Below, piece after piece: positions 27,440 through 35,819 of a stretch of 64,000 nucleotides of DNA. Each line of letters starts with the position of its first letter. Position 1 is the first letter of the stretch. Made by a program: the position numbers and the translations under genes. The notes beneath the pieces were generated by a model. The model had not been told where the DNA came from. It did no database searches and saw nothing but the letters and a program-made list of their open reading frames with translations. This DNA is from Streptomyces sp. Je 1-369 (lineage in GTDB: Bacteria > Actinomycetota > Actinomycetes > Streptomycetales > Streptomycetaceae), in NCBI RefSeq assembly GCF_026810505.1, contig NZ_CP101750.1, forward strand, positions 4,183,254-4,247,253, in the 5' to 3' direction.

Positions 27440-27682
27440 ATGGATGAAGAGACGTTCTACGAGGAGAGCAAGAAGTATCTACGCGAGATTCTGGGCGAGG
27501 CCGACCTGGAGCTCGCCTCGGACACCGAACTTCTGGACTCCGGCCTGCTCGACTCACTGTCGACACTGGAGTTCTTCTTCTTCATAGAGGAAGTCAGAGG
27601 CGCGCCGATTGATCCGGAGGAGGCCAGTCCGGAGTCGATCTCCACGCTGCGCAACGCGTACAAGCTGGTGCAGTCGGCATGA
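27440..27682 (+). CDS. Stand-alone acyl/peptidyl carrier protein
   Basis: 80 residues from the ATG at 27440, with GGAGGAG seven bases upstream. It is an acidic four-helix carrier-protein sequence. The phosphopantetheine serine is Ser39 in LLDSLS, within DSGLLDSLSTLEFFF. It would carry an intermediate as a thioester for the adenylating enzyme and condensation protein encoded downstream. It is the first gene of the operon. Its stop overlaps the next start (ATGA), indicating translational coupling. The 170-bp leader region lacks an obvious promoter; it contains two GTACCG words. Confidence 0.88.
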   Translation: MDEETFYEESKKYLREILGEADLELASDTELLDSGLLDSLSTLEFFFFIEEVRGAPIDPEEASPESISTLRNAYKLVQSA

Positions 27683-28749
27683 CACTCACCGTGGAGCAGG
27701 TGCACGCGGGCTGGGCCTGGCAGCGGGAGATCTGCAGGCAGGCCGGGTCGGTCGGCTACGTCGGAATGATCACCGCGGTGATGGACCAGCTCGGTCGCGA
27801 CCCTCGGCTCACCGAGCTGCTCACCTCGGACACGCACGACCCCGTCCAGTCCGCCCAATGCCTCAGGCTGCTGGGCGCGGTCAACCGGGTGGCCCTGGCG
27901 GAGAACGCCTCCTGGATCACGGACTACTACCCGGTCTACGGCGGGCAGTGCGATGTCGATCGGCTCGTTCCGGCGTTCCTGGCCTTCCTCCAGGACCGGT
28001 TGCCGGCGGTGCGGCGGGAGATGTCCGCCAGTGTGCAGACCAATGAGGTGGGGCGGGCGGCTCCGCTGTCCGCCGCGATCAACTACGTGGCCGAGGCGAC
28101 AGGAATGCCGGTCCGGCTGCTCGAGGTCGGTGCCAGCGCCGGGCTCAACCTCCTCATCGACCGGTACTTCGTCGCCGCGGGCGACCGGAGCTGGGGGCCC
28201 CCGCGCTCGGCCTTGCGGCTGACCGGGCAGTTCAAGGAGGGCGATCCGCCGGCCGGAGCCCCGGAGGTCGTCGAACGCCGAGGCTGCGACCTCAACCCGA
28301 TCGACGCGCGGGACCCGAGGTGCATGAACCTCCTGAGGTCGTTCGTGTGGCCGGAGCACGTCGAGCGCATGACCCGGCTCAACGCGGCGCTCGACATCGC
28401 ACGATCCGCCCCCGCCGTCCCGATCGATGCGGACGAGGCCTGCTCGTGGGCCTCTCGGCAGCTCGCCACCCGACCGGCGGGCCAGGCCACCGTGCTCTAC
28501 CACTCCATGGTCCTCACGTACTTCGACGACGCCGAACGCGCCAAGTTCGCGGACGTCGTCCGCGCCCACGGCGCCGGTACCCCCGCCGACCGGCCGCTGG
28601 CCTGGATCTCCATGGAGCCGAGCGAGGACGACTCGGCCGTGGTCGAGGTGAGCTGCGAGCTGTGGCCCGACGGGCGGCGCCTCCTGCTCGCCCGGTGCAC
28701 ACCGCACGGCGGCAAGGTGCGGTGGGCCCCGGCGGAGCTCCCGGCATGA
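27679..28749 (+). CDS. DUF2332-family protein, function unknown
   Basis: 356 residues. It matches the DUF2332 family along its length (WQREICRQAGSVGY near the start, NEVGRAAPLSAAINYVA, HSMVLTYFDDAER). The stretch RLLEVGASAGLNLLID (~146-160) resembles SAM-binding motif I of class I methyltransferases, so a methyl-transfer role is possible but unproven. DUF2332 genes normally stand alone in actinobacterial chromosomes. Here it is locked into a biosynthetic operon by ATGA overlaps at both ends, which suggests a specific enzymatic step. Confidence 0.75.
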   Translation: MTLTVEQVHAGWAWQREICRQAGSVGYVGMITAVMDQLGRDPRLTELLTSDTHDPVQSAQCLRLLGAVNRVALAENASWITDYYPVYGGQCDVDRLVPAFLAFLQDRLPAVRREMSASVQTNEVGRAAPLSAAINYVAEATGMPVRLLEVGASAGLNLLIDRYFVAAGDRSWGPPRSALRLTGQFKEGDPPAGAPEVVERRGCDLNPIDARDPRCMNLLRSFVWPEHVERMTRLNAALDIARSAPAVPIDADEACSWASRQLATRPAGQATVLYHSMVLTYFDDAERAKFADVVRAHGAGTPADRPLAWISMEPSEDDSAVVEVSCELWPDGRRLLLARCTPHGGKVRWAPAELPA

Positions 28750-30233
28750 GTGCGGACACCCTGCTGGGGGTCTACGAACGTCAGGCGGCGAGTACGCCGG
28801 ACGGCGAGGCGCTCGTCTACGCCCGCGCTCCCTACGAAGGGACCACGCTGACCTGGCGTGAGCTGCTGGAGCGCGGCCGGGAGCTCGCATCGAAGCTGCG
28901 GGCGGCCGGACTCGGGCCGGGCGGCCGCTGCGCCGTGGTCATGATCGACCACCCGGACGTTCTTCCCGGTGTGCTCGCCGTCTGGCAGGTGGGCGGCGTG
29001 CCGGTCCTCCTGGACAGCCAATGGGGGCGCGCCACCACACGCTCGGTGCTGCGACTGAGTGCCGTGGAGACGATCTTCGACGCGGCCCGTGGTACCTGCG
29101 AGAGAGCTCCGGCCGTCGGTGCGGATCCGCCACCGTTACCGGGGGACACCGCGCTGCTCAGCTACACCTCGGGCTCCACCAGTGACCCGAGGGGAGTGGT
29201 GCTGTCGCACGGTCAGCTGCTCCATGCCTATCGGTCCGGCGGTGCCGCGCTGACCGCGCTCCTGGGGCAGGAACGCCGCCGCTTCGGCGTCACCATGCGT
29301 CTGTCAGGTCTTGGCATCCTCGGTATGAACTACCTGTGGCCCGCCGTCATGGGAATACCGGTCACGGTCCTTCCCGAGCTCTCCCTCGCCTCGGCGAAAG
29401 GCTATTGGGCGAGGCTCAGAGAACATGACGTCGACGTCACCTACCTGGTCCCGCCGCTCGTCGATCTCCTCACCAAGATGTCGGTGGATCCCGGAGCCGG
29501 ACAGGGGGACACCATCGCCTGTCTGTCGGGCGGCGCACCCCTCTTCGAGCAGTCGCAGCGGGCCGTCCAGCAGAACTGCCGGGCCGTACTCCTGAATGTC
29601 TACGGCCTCACCGAAGTCTCCTTCGCCGCCTTCTTCGGCGACATCGGACCTGACGGTCTTGCGACCCATTCCATAGGCCGGCCCGCGACCGTGGAAGCGA
29701 GACTGCGGTCGGCGGACGGCAGCATCGTCGTCGGCCCGGGCGAAGGCGAACTCGAACTGCACGGGCCTGCGGTGAGCCACGGCTATTACGCGAACGACGC
29801 CGCGAACAAGGAACTGTTCCGGGAGGGCTGGGTCAGAACCGGCGACCTTGCCAGCAGGGACGCGAGCGGCCGCTACCGGATCACCGGTCGGCACAAGGAC
29901 GTGGTGCTCAGAGGGGCATTCACCGTCTACCTGCACGAGATCGAAGAGGCGGCCAACGGGCATCCCGGGGTACTGGAGGCGGCGGCCGTCCGACTTCAGC
30001 TGCCCGCCGGTGAGGATGTGGGGCTGCTCGTGCGAATGGCACCAGGACCGGATGCGGAAACCACGACCGCAGACCTACGTAAACACCTCTCTCTGGAGTT
30101 GGGGCACCAGCGGACACCGCGCCGCATCGTCAAAACGACGGAACCACTTCCCCGACTGGCACAGCACAAGATCGACCGTCGCGCCGCCCACGCGCGATGG
30201 CATGCGCTGAACACGCCTGACGCCAAGGAGTGA
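28746..30233 (+). CDS. Acyl-adenylating enzyme (class I AMP-forming ligase)
   Basis: 495 residues from the ATG at 28746, coupled to the previous gene by ATGA. Motifs of the ANL superfamily are visible: LSYTSGSTSDPRG (~138-150), NVYGLTE, the GWVRTGDLASRD hinge region and GRHKDVVLRG. The lysine expected in the C-terminal lobe may be in LAQHKIDR. The length suits a free-standing ligase rather than an NRPS module. It probably activates a carboxylic or amino acid and loads the carrier protein. A beta-lactone-synthetase role is an alternative. Codon 131 is TTA (29136-29138), so translation should depend on bldA tRNA. Confidence 0.85.
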   Translation: MSADTLLGVYERQAASTPDGEALVYARAPYEGTTLTWRELLERGRELASKLRAAGLGPGGRCAVVMIDHPDVLPGVLAVWQVGGVPVLLDSQWGRATTRSVLRLSAVETIFDAARGTCERAPAVGADPPPLPGDTALLSYTSGSTSDPRGVVLSHGQLLHAYRSGGAALTALLGQERRRFGVTMRLSGLGILGMNYLWPAVMGIPVTVLPELSLASAKGYWARLREHDVDVTYLVPPLVDLLTKMSVDPGAGQGDTIACLSGGAPLFEQSQRAVQQNCRAVLLNVYGLTEVSFAAFFGDIGPDGLATHSIGRPATVEARLRSADGSIVVGPGEGELELHGPAVSHGYYANDAANKELFREGWVRTGDLASRDASGRYRITGRHKDVVLRGAFTVYLHEIEEAANGHPGVLEAAAVRLQLPAGEDVGLLVRMAPGPDAETTTADLRKHLSLELGHQRTPRRIVKTTEPLPRLAQHKIDRRAAHARWHALNTPDAKE

Positions 30234-30235
30234 AC

Positions 30236-31000
30236 ATGACCGCAACAAGCTTCGACCTGGACTGGGCCAAGTTCCGACGGAACGGCTTCCTCGAACTCGG
30301 ACCCCGCCTGAGTGACAGTGACCGGCTGGCCGTACTCGAGCACTTCGACAAACTGGACGCGTCGGACCGGATTCCGCCGGGCTACCAGGCGCAGTACGAC
30401 GAGCAGGGCGAAACACGCAGGTTGCGCAAACTGCGTCGGCTCCTGTGGAACGACAAGAAGCTCTTCGCGCCGATCCTCCACCGGATGGGGGCGCTCGACC
30501 TGGCGGAAACGCTCATAGGTCCGAGTGCCGTGGTGATCCTCCACGCGGCCTTCCTCAAGCCGGCCCGCATCGGCACCCACGTCGCGCCTCATCAGGATCA
30601 AGCCCTGTGGGACCGCCACCTCCCCGGCTCGTTCAACATGTGGTGCGCCCTGACCGACGTGTCGCCTGCCAACGGCGGCCTGCACGGCTATCCGGGCTCG
30701 CATGTCCACGGCGTGATCGAACACCGCGACGACCCCGATCACCCGTGGCACGAGACCCTGAGTTACAAGGTGCCCGAACTCGCCGAGCGGCACGACTTCC
30801 TGCTCAAGCCCGGCGATGCCGCGATGTGGGAATCCACCTTCGTGCACGGAAGTGAACCGAACACGTCCGACGAGGACCGCAGGGGCATGGTCGTCGTCTT
30901 CGCGGACAGCGCCGCGGCGAATTTCCGTGAGCGTGACGTCATGACGCTCGACCAGGTACGTTCCCTCGCCGCAGCTGGAGCCACGACGGAGTCCAGGTGA
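30236..31000 (+). CDS. PhyH-type Fe(II)/2-oxoglutarate oxygenase
   Basis: 254 residues. The ATG at 30236 is chosen over the GTG at 30230 because AAGGAG lies five bases upstream. The double-stranded beta-helix iron triad is His119 and Asp121 (HQDQ) and His204 (FVHGSEPN), with a 2-oxoglutarate-anchoring Arg at 215/216 (DRRGMVV). GGLHGYPGSH is characteristic of phytanoyl-CoA-dioxygenase-like enzymes. It is expected to hydroxylate or desaturate a small or carrier-bound intermediate. It is the first of two oxygenases of different families in this operon. Confidence 0.88.
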   Translation: MTATSFDLDWAKFRRNGFLELGPRLSDSDRLAVLEHFDKLDASDRIPPGYQAQYDEQGETRRLRKLRRLLWNDKKLFAPILHRMGALDLAETLIGPSAVVILHAAFLKPARIGTHVAPHQDQALWDRHLPGSFNMWCALTDVSPANGGLHGYPGSHVHGVIEHRDDPDHPWHETLSYKVPELAERHDFLLKPGDAAMWESTFVHGSEPNTSDEDRRGMVVVFADSAAANFRERDVMTLDQVRSLAAAGATTESR

Positions 31001-32241
31001 CCGACGACGGGGTCCAGGTCGCGGAGCGGAACGCCGATCCCACGCTCTGGGTTCGGGACTTCCGGCTCTTCTTCACGGCCAGGACCACGTCGCTGCTGGG
31101 AGACGCGGCACTCCCGGTCGCGATCACCGCCGCCATGCTGGAGGCGGGCTACGGCATCTCGGGCGTGGGATACGGGCTGGCGGCGCATCTGGCGCCGTTC
31201 GCGGGATTCATGGTCTTCGGCGGGGTGCTGTCGGACCGGCTCGGCGCGCGGCGACTGATGATCTTCGCGGACTTCGTGCGCCTGGCCGTCCAACTCGTCC
31301 TGGCAGGCCTGCTGCTGGCCGGGCCCCCGCCGCTCTGGGTGATCCTCGCCCTGCTGGCCATGCTCGGCACCGGCGGTGCGCTGTTCCAGCCGGGCGTGGC
31401 CAGCGTGACCCCCAGGCTCGCGTCCGACGTGCAGCGAGCCAACGCGGTCCTGCGCATCGCGGAGTCGTCCACCGTCGTCTTCGGTCCGGCGGTCGCCGGT
31501 GGGCTGCTGGCGCTGATGGAACCCGCCGCCGTGATCGCCTTCGATGCCCTGACGTTCGGGGCCAGCGGCTGCTGCCTGCTGCTGCTGCGCTTGGCGCCCC
31601 TGCCCGCGCGTGATGGACCGAAGACCTCGCTGCGCGGCGATCTCTTCGTGGGCTGGCGCGAGTTCGTGGCGCGGCGGTGGCTGTGGCAGGTCGTAGCGGT
31701 CTGGATGCTGTTCCAGCTGGGCTCCTGGGGGCCGACCCTGACCCTCACCAACGGCCTCCTGGTCGACCGGCTCGGCGCTTCGACCTTCGGCCTGGTCATG
31801 TCCGCCATGGGCCTCGGCAGCGTCCTGGGTGGGGTGCTCGCGATCAAACTGCGTCCGATGCGACCGCTTCGTGCGGCCACCGTCGCGATGTTCTTCTACG
31901 TGCTGATTCCACTGAGTTCGTCATTCGACCACCTGTCGGCTCCGATGCTCGGCGCCTGCTATTGCGTCGGCGGGGCGAGCATGGCGTTCTGGGGCGTCAT
32001 GTTCCACACCAGCGTGCAGACGCATGTACCGGTCCAGTTCCTTGGTCGAGTGCACGCGTATGACGCGGCAGGCTCGCTGATGATGAAGCCGGTGGGGCAG
32101 GCGCTCGCCGGGCCCATGGCCGGAGTCATAGGCGCTGTTCAGCTACTCCATTTCGCGACCGGAATCGGCATCGTGGTCTGTCTCATTCTGCTGTCGCTGC
32201 CCGCGGTCCGTAATCTCTCCCGGAACGAGTGTGTGGGATAA
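30997..32241 (+). CDS. MFS transporter, probable product exporter
   Basis: 414 residues from the GTG at 30997, overlapping the previous stop (GTGA). About 12 membrane helices are apparent. The conserved loop 2-3 appears as GGVLSDRLGARRLM. Composition resembles the MFS drug-efflux group with an N-terminal FFTARTTSLLGDAALP. Embedded in the operon, it is the likely self-resistance or export function. No other resistance gene is recognised in the cluster. Confidence 0.88.
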   Translation: MTDDGVQVAERNADPTLWVRDFRLFFTARTTSLLGDAALPVAITAAMLEAGYGISGVGYGLAAHLAPFAGFMVFGGVLSDRLGARRLMIFADFVRLAVQLVLAGLLLAGPPPLWVILALLAMLGTGGALFQPGVASVTPRLASDVQRANAVLRIAESSTVVFGPAVAGGLLALMEPAAVIAFDALTFGASGCCLLLLRLAPLPARDGPKTSLRGDLFVGWREFVARRWLWQVVAVWMLFQLGSWGPTLTLTNGLLVDRLGASTFGLVMSAMGLGSVLGGVLAIKLRPMRPLRAATVAMFFYVLIPLSSSFDHLSAPMLGACYCVGGASMAFWGVMFHTSVQTHVPVQFLGRVHAYDAAGSLMMKPVGQALAGPMAGVIGAVQLLHFATGIGIVVCLILLSLPAVRNLSRNECVG

Positions 32242-32243
32242 AC

Positions 32244-33110
32244 ATGCGCATTGACATCGCCAGCAGGGCTTCCCTCGGAGCCGTGCAGAACGAGGATTTC
32301 GCCGCTGCCGCGCTGCCGGCCATGGGACGCGGTGGCGTAGCCGTCGTACTCGATGGCGTCAGCGCGCCCGTCGCCCCTGGAACGGGGTGTTCACACGGCA
32401 CGCCATGGTTCACCACCGCGGTCGGCGGAAGCCTGCTGGAGCTCGCCGCCAGGATGGACCGGCCCTTCGCCCAGTGTCTGGCCGACGCGATCTCCAGGAC
32501 GACCGAGCAGCACTCCGGAGTATGCGATCTGGGGCATCCGCGCACCCCGCAGGCGACGCTGGCGGCGGTCCGCTGGGACGTGGACCACCTCGAGTACCTG
32601 GTTCTCGGCGACAGCGAGGCGATGCTGGAGACCGCGGTGGCGGCCACGGCGGAGGTGCACTTCCTCCGCGACACTCGCGTGGAGGACGTCAGGGAACGGC
32701 CGGACATGCGGGCCTGGCGGGCCCGGCTCGATGCCCTTCCCATCGGGTCCGAGGAGTGGGAGCGCACCACCAAGGAGTATCAGGAATTCGGTGACGCCTT
32801 CCGGAATTCCAAGGAGGGCTTCTTTACGGTGGCCGCCGACCCTGATGTGGCCGCGGAGGCAGTGAGCGGACGCTTTGCGATGACCGAGGTCGCCGGTGCG
32901 GCGCTGCTGACTGACGGCGTGACACAACTTACCGACATATTCGGCCACTGCGACCGCCACGCAATCTACCGATCGCTCAGAACGACCGGTTGCCAGGAGG
33001 CCATCGACAAGACCAGGGCATTGGAGCTGGCCGATGAGTCAGCTACCAGATTTCCCCGCAGGAAGGCCTCGGACGATGCGACCGCAGTCCTGATCGAGTT
33101 CTCTGCGTAA
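32244..33110 (+). CDS. PP2C-like phosphatase domain protein
   Basis: 288 residues from the ATG at 32244, two bases after the MFS stop. PP2C-fold metal motifs occur in order: QNEDFAA (~15), VVLDGVSAP (~34), LGDSEAML, LLTDGVTQLTD and SDDATAVLIEF. The Asp residues of metal sites 1 and 2 appear retained. An insertion of ~70 charged residues lies in the middle. It is soluble and has no sensor domain. PP2C proteins are unusual in small-molecule clusters. Possible roles are dephosphorylating a pathway intermediate or a signalling protein; neither is shown. Confidence 0.78.
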   Translation: MRIDIASRASLGAVQNEDFAAAALPAMGRGGVAVVLDGVSAPVAPGTGCSHGTPWFTTAVGGSLLELAARMDRPFAQCLADAISRTTEQHSGVCDLGHPRTPQATLAAVRWDVDHLEYLVLGDSEAMLETAVAATAEVHFLRDTRVEDVRERPDMRAWRARLDALPIGSEEWERTTKEYQEFGDAFRNSKEGFFTVAADPDVAAEAVSGRFAMTEVAGAALLTDGVTQLTDIFGHCDRHAIYRSLRTTGCQEAIDKTRALELADESATRFPRRKASDDATAVLIEFSA

Positions 33111-33159
33111 CCGCCGTTTCGCCGAGTGGCCGCCGTACTGCAGGAAAGTTGGATGAGAC

Positions 33160-34761
33160 ATGAAGGAAGACGACAACCTGCTGGAACTCAATCCATCCCA
33201 GCTGCGGAACCACCGCAATTGGACTGACGCCGAGCTGCCGGAAAGAGTCCAGACGCTCGTCCTCTCGCCGGTCGAGGACATCTCCCTGGACGCCGCGACA
33301 CAGGCACTGAGCGAACTGATCAGCGCGCACGAGGGACTCCGCAGCCGCCTGTGCCACGACGACCACGGAATCCCGCGGCAGCGGGTGGTGTCAGCGGATG
33401 AGGCACTCGCCGACATCCACGACAGCATCGAGACGCGGCCCTACGAGCCCGGCGAGAACCTCTGGGGCACGGTTCCGGTCCAGCCACGGGAGTCGTCCGT
33501 CAAAGCGGTGTTCTACCTCGAGCGGGACCGCGTAGCGGCGATCAAACTGAGCCTTTCGCATGTCTTCGTCGATTCGCTCGGCAAGCAGGCGGTGACCGCG
33601 CACCTGGCCGAGCTGCTGCGGAGGAGCGGCAGCGCCGCGCCCGGCATCACACCGCAGGCGAGCACCTATGCGAAGGGCAACGAGCACCCGGACGTCCAGG
33701 AGAGCACCGCGTACTGGAAATCGGTGCTCGCGAACGCCCCGCGGTCGTGCACGTACGGCGCGGGGGAGCGGCCGGAGACCGAGCAGGCTCAGGTGAGTCA
33801 GGTGCCGTTGGGCCGGGACACCTCGGACCGCCTGGTGGCGACCTTCCGCAGGTTGCGCGTGTCTCCGCAGACCGCGTGGGTGGCCGCGCTCAGCACGGTG
33901 GTCAGCCTGTTGTCGGGCCAGCATCGCCACACGTTCAAGACCACCCACGGCAATCGTGCGCTGCCGGCGGACTTCCGGGCGGTCGCGCAGATCGCCCAGC
34001 CCTTCTTCTGCGTCGTGGACGGGGACCGCGAGGACACTCTCCGCAGGAGAGTGGAGAAGTCGGGCGAGGTGCTCGACGCAGCCGCCGGAAAGACCATGTA
34101 CGACGCGAACGCACTCCTTGACTGGCTCAATTCCGAGGAGCGCTCCAGCGGCTCGGTGTTCCAGCCCGCCTTCGAAGTGAACTACGTACCGACGATCCGT
34201 CGCGCACACGCGTCGTTTCTCTACGGCCCCGCTCCGGAGCAGCTGCGGAACGTGACGATGCGATACGACCCGGCCGCGGGCAAGCCGGATCTGGCCCTCA
34301 CCATTCGCCACTTGCCGGAGCCGCTCCTCCTGCTCACCGTGCGCGGCCCGCTGTGTGCGGAGCGGGATGCGCGGAAACTCCTCGACCACGGACTCACGTT
34401 CCTCGACGCGCTGGCCGAACATCCCGACCTGCCCATCTCAGAGTTGGGGATTCCGGAACTCGGCGCGCGGGGCTCGCTGCTGTACGGGCACCGGAGCGGG
34501 GTCGCCATCGATCCGGAAATGGTCAGGCGGCTGGTGCTTTCCGCACCCGGCGTCACGAGTTGCGAACTGACTCCCCGGCACATGGAAGACGGCTCGATCG
34601 AGCTGCACGCGCGGCTGACGACGCGCGGTGTGCCGGACGAGAAGGAACTGCGGGCACAGTTGCGCCGAGCGCAGCCCTGGTACGCGGGTTCCATTGTTCC
34701 TGACGTGCTTGTCATCGAGCCGGACGGCGAGGGAGCCGGAGAATCCAAGGAGGGCGCGTGA
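33160..34761 (+). CDS. Free-standing condensation-domain protein with altered HHxxxDG motif
   Basis: 533 residues. Residues ~10-430 fit the NRPS condensation fold: an EGLRSRL-type start, the active-site motif as SHVFVDS at 133-139 (first His to Ser, Gly to Ser, second His134 and Asp138 kept), and a DANALLDWLN-like later region. The last ~90 residues (from IDPEMVRRLVLSAPGV) resemble the small C-terminal lobe of adenylating enzymes. It could join the carrier-bound acyl group to an amine, alcohol or water. The first gap of more than 10 bp in the operon (49 bp) lies upstream. The next start overlaps its stop (GTGA). Confidence 0.78.
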   Translation: MKEDDNLLELNPSQLRNHRNWTDAELPERVQTLVLSPVEDISLDAATQALSELISAHEGLRSRLCHDDHGIPRQRVVSADEALADIHDSIETRPYEPGENLWGTVPVQPRESSVKAVFYLERDRVAAIKLSLSHVFVDSLGKQAVTAHLAELLRRSGSAAPGITPQASTYAKGNEHPDVQESTAYWKSVLANAPRSCTYGAGERPETEQAQVSQVPLGRDTSDRLVATFRRLRVSPQTAWVAALSTVVSLLSGQHRHTFKTTHGNRALPADFRAVAQIAQPFFCVVDGDREDTLRRRVEKSGEVLDAAAGKTMYDANALLDWLNSEERSSGSVFQPAFEVNYVPTIRRAHASFLYGPAPEQLRNVTMRYDPAAGKPDLALTIRHLPEPLLLLTVRGPLCAERDARKLLDHGLTFLDALAEHPDLPISELGIPELGARGSLLYGHRSGVAIDPEMVRRLVLSAPGVTSCELTPRHMEDGSIELHARLTTRGVPDEKELRAQLRRAQPWYAGSIVPDVLVIEPDGEGAGESKEGA

Positions 34762-35819
34762 GACGAAGGGTTCTGATTACCGGAGGCTGCGGGTACGTCG
34801 GATCCGCCCTGGTGCAAAGGCTGGTTCGAGACGGGGGATATCACGTCACCGTTCTCGACAACGGACTGGTTCCGGGCCGGCGCATGGAGGGAGGCCCCGT
34901 CGACTACGTCGAAGGCGATGTGCGTGACACCGCCGATTGGTCGGCGCTGCTGAAGAACGTGGACTCTGTGGTCCATCTGGCAGCAGTCGTGGGCGATCCG
35001 GCCAGCAGCATCGATACCCAGTTGACCTGGGAGGTCAACTACCTGGCCACCGTGCGGCTGGTCACGGAGTGCCGCAAGGCCGGGGTGGCCCGCTTCGTCT
35101 TCTCCTCGACGTGCAGCAACTACGGCGTCGTCGACGATGTGGCGGACGTGGACTCGCCTCTGCAACCGCACTCGGATTACGCGCAATCCAAGGTCCGCGC
35201 CGAACACCATCTCCTGGTGAGCCAGGATGTCGGATTCACGCCCGTCATTGTGCGGCTCGCCACGCTGTACGGGTTGGCGCCTCGTATGAGATTCGACCTC
35301 GCTGTGAACGTGATGACGGCGAACGCGGTCCGCAACGGCAAGATCGAAGTCCACGGCGGAAAGCAATGGCGGCCGTTCCTCCACGTCAACGACGCGGCGA
35401 AAGCACTGCAACTGGCGGTGGAAGCAGGTGCCACACCTCCCGTACCGCAGGTGTACAACTGCGGTTCCAACGCGGACTGCTATCAGCTCGGTGACATAGG
35501 ACGGCAGATCGCGGCGGAAGTGCCGGGTTCCGAACTCGTCACGCTGGACGCCGTCACCGACGTACGTGATTACCGGGTCAGCTTCGACCGAATGGAGAAG
35601 CGCATCGGGTTTCACGCGGACCTGAGGGTCGTCGACGGCATCAGAGAGATAAGAGACGCACTGACCGCGGGCGAGTACGCCGACTACACCCATGAGCGCT
35701 ACAGCGACCACCTGTCCGTCGCCGCGTCCGTCCAGCGCGGTGATCCGGCTGGACAGTGCCGGTCCGGCCGGCGGCATCCGGACGTCACGACTGATTGCCG
35801 TGCGGGAAGTGGCGTATGA
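34758..35819 (+). CDS. NAD-dependent epimerase/dehydratase (extended SDR)
   Basis: 353 residues from the GTG at 34758. The Rossmann motif is TGGCGYVGSAL (~8-18), the catalytic pair YAQSK (~142-146) with the preceding Ser in SSTCSNYG. RPFLHVNDAA is typical of the sugar-nucleotide epimerase and dehydratase group. No sugar-activation or glycosyltransferase genes are present, so it may oxidise, reduce or epimerise a non-sugar alcohol. The last ~35 residues (Arg/Gly/Ser-rich) look additional to the fold. Its stop overlaps the next start (ATGA). Confidence 0.82.
   Translation: MRRRVLITGGCGYVGSALVQRLVRDGGYHVTVLDNGLVPGRRMEGGPVDYVEGDVRDTADWSALLKNVDSVVHLAAVVGDPASSIDTQLTWEVNYLATVRLVTECRKAGVARFVFSSTCSNYGVVDDVADVDSPLQPHSDYAQSKVRAEHHLLVSQDVGFTPVIVRLATLYGLAPRMRFDLAVNVMTANAVRNGKIEVHGGKQWRPFLHVNDAAKALQLAVEAGATPPVPQVYNCGSNADCYQLGDIGRQIAAEVPGSELVTLDAVTDVRDYRVSFDRMEKRIGFHADLRVVDGIREIRDALTAGEYADYTHERYSDHLSVAASVQRGDPAGQCRSGRRHPDVTTDCRAGSGV

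Noticed and set aside
27440..34761. Classical modular NRPS
   Set aside because: Carrier, adenylation and condensation functions are on separate small proteins, with no multi-domain enzyme and no thioesterase domain attached.
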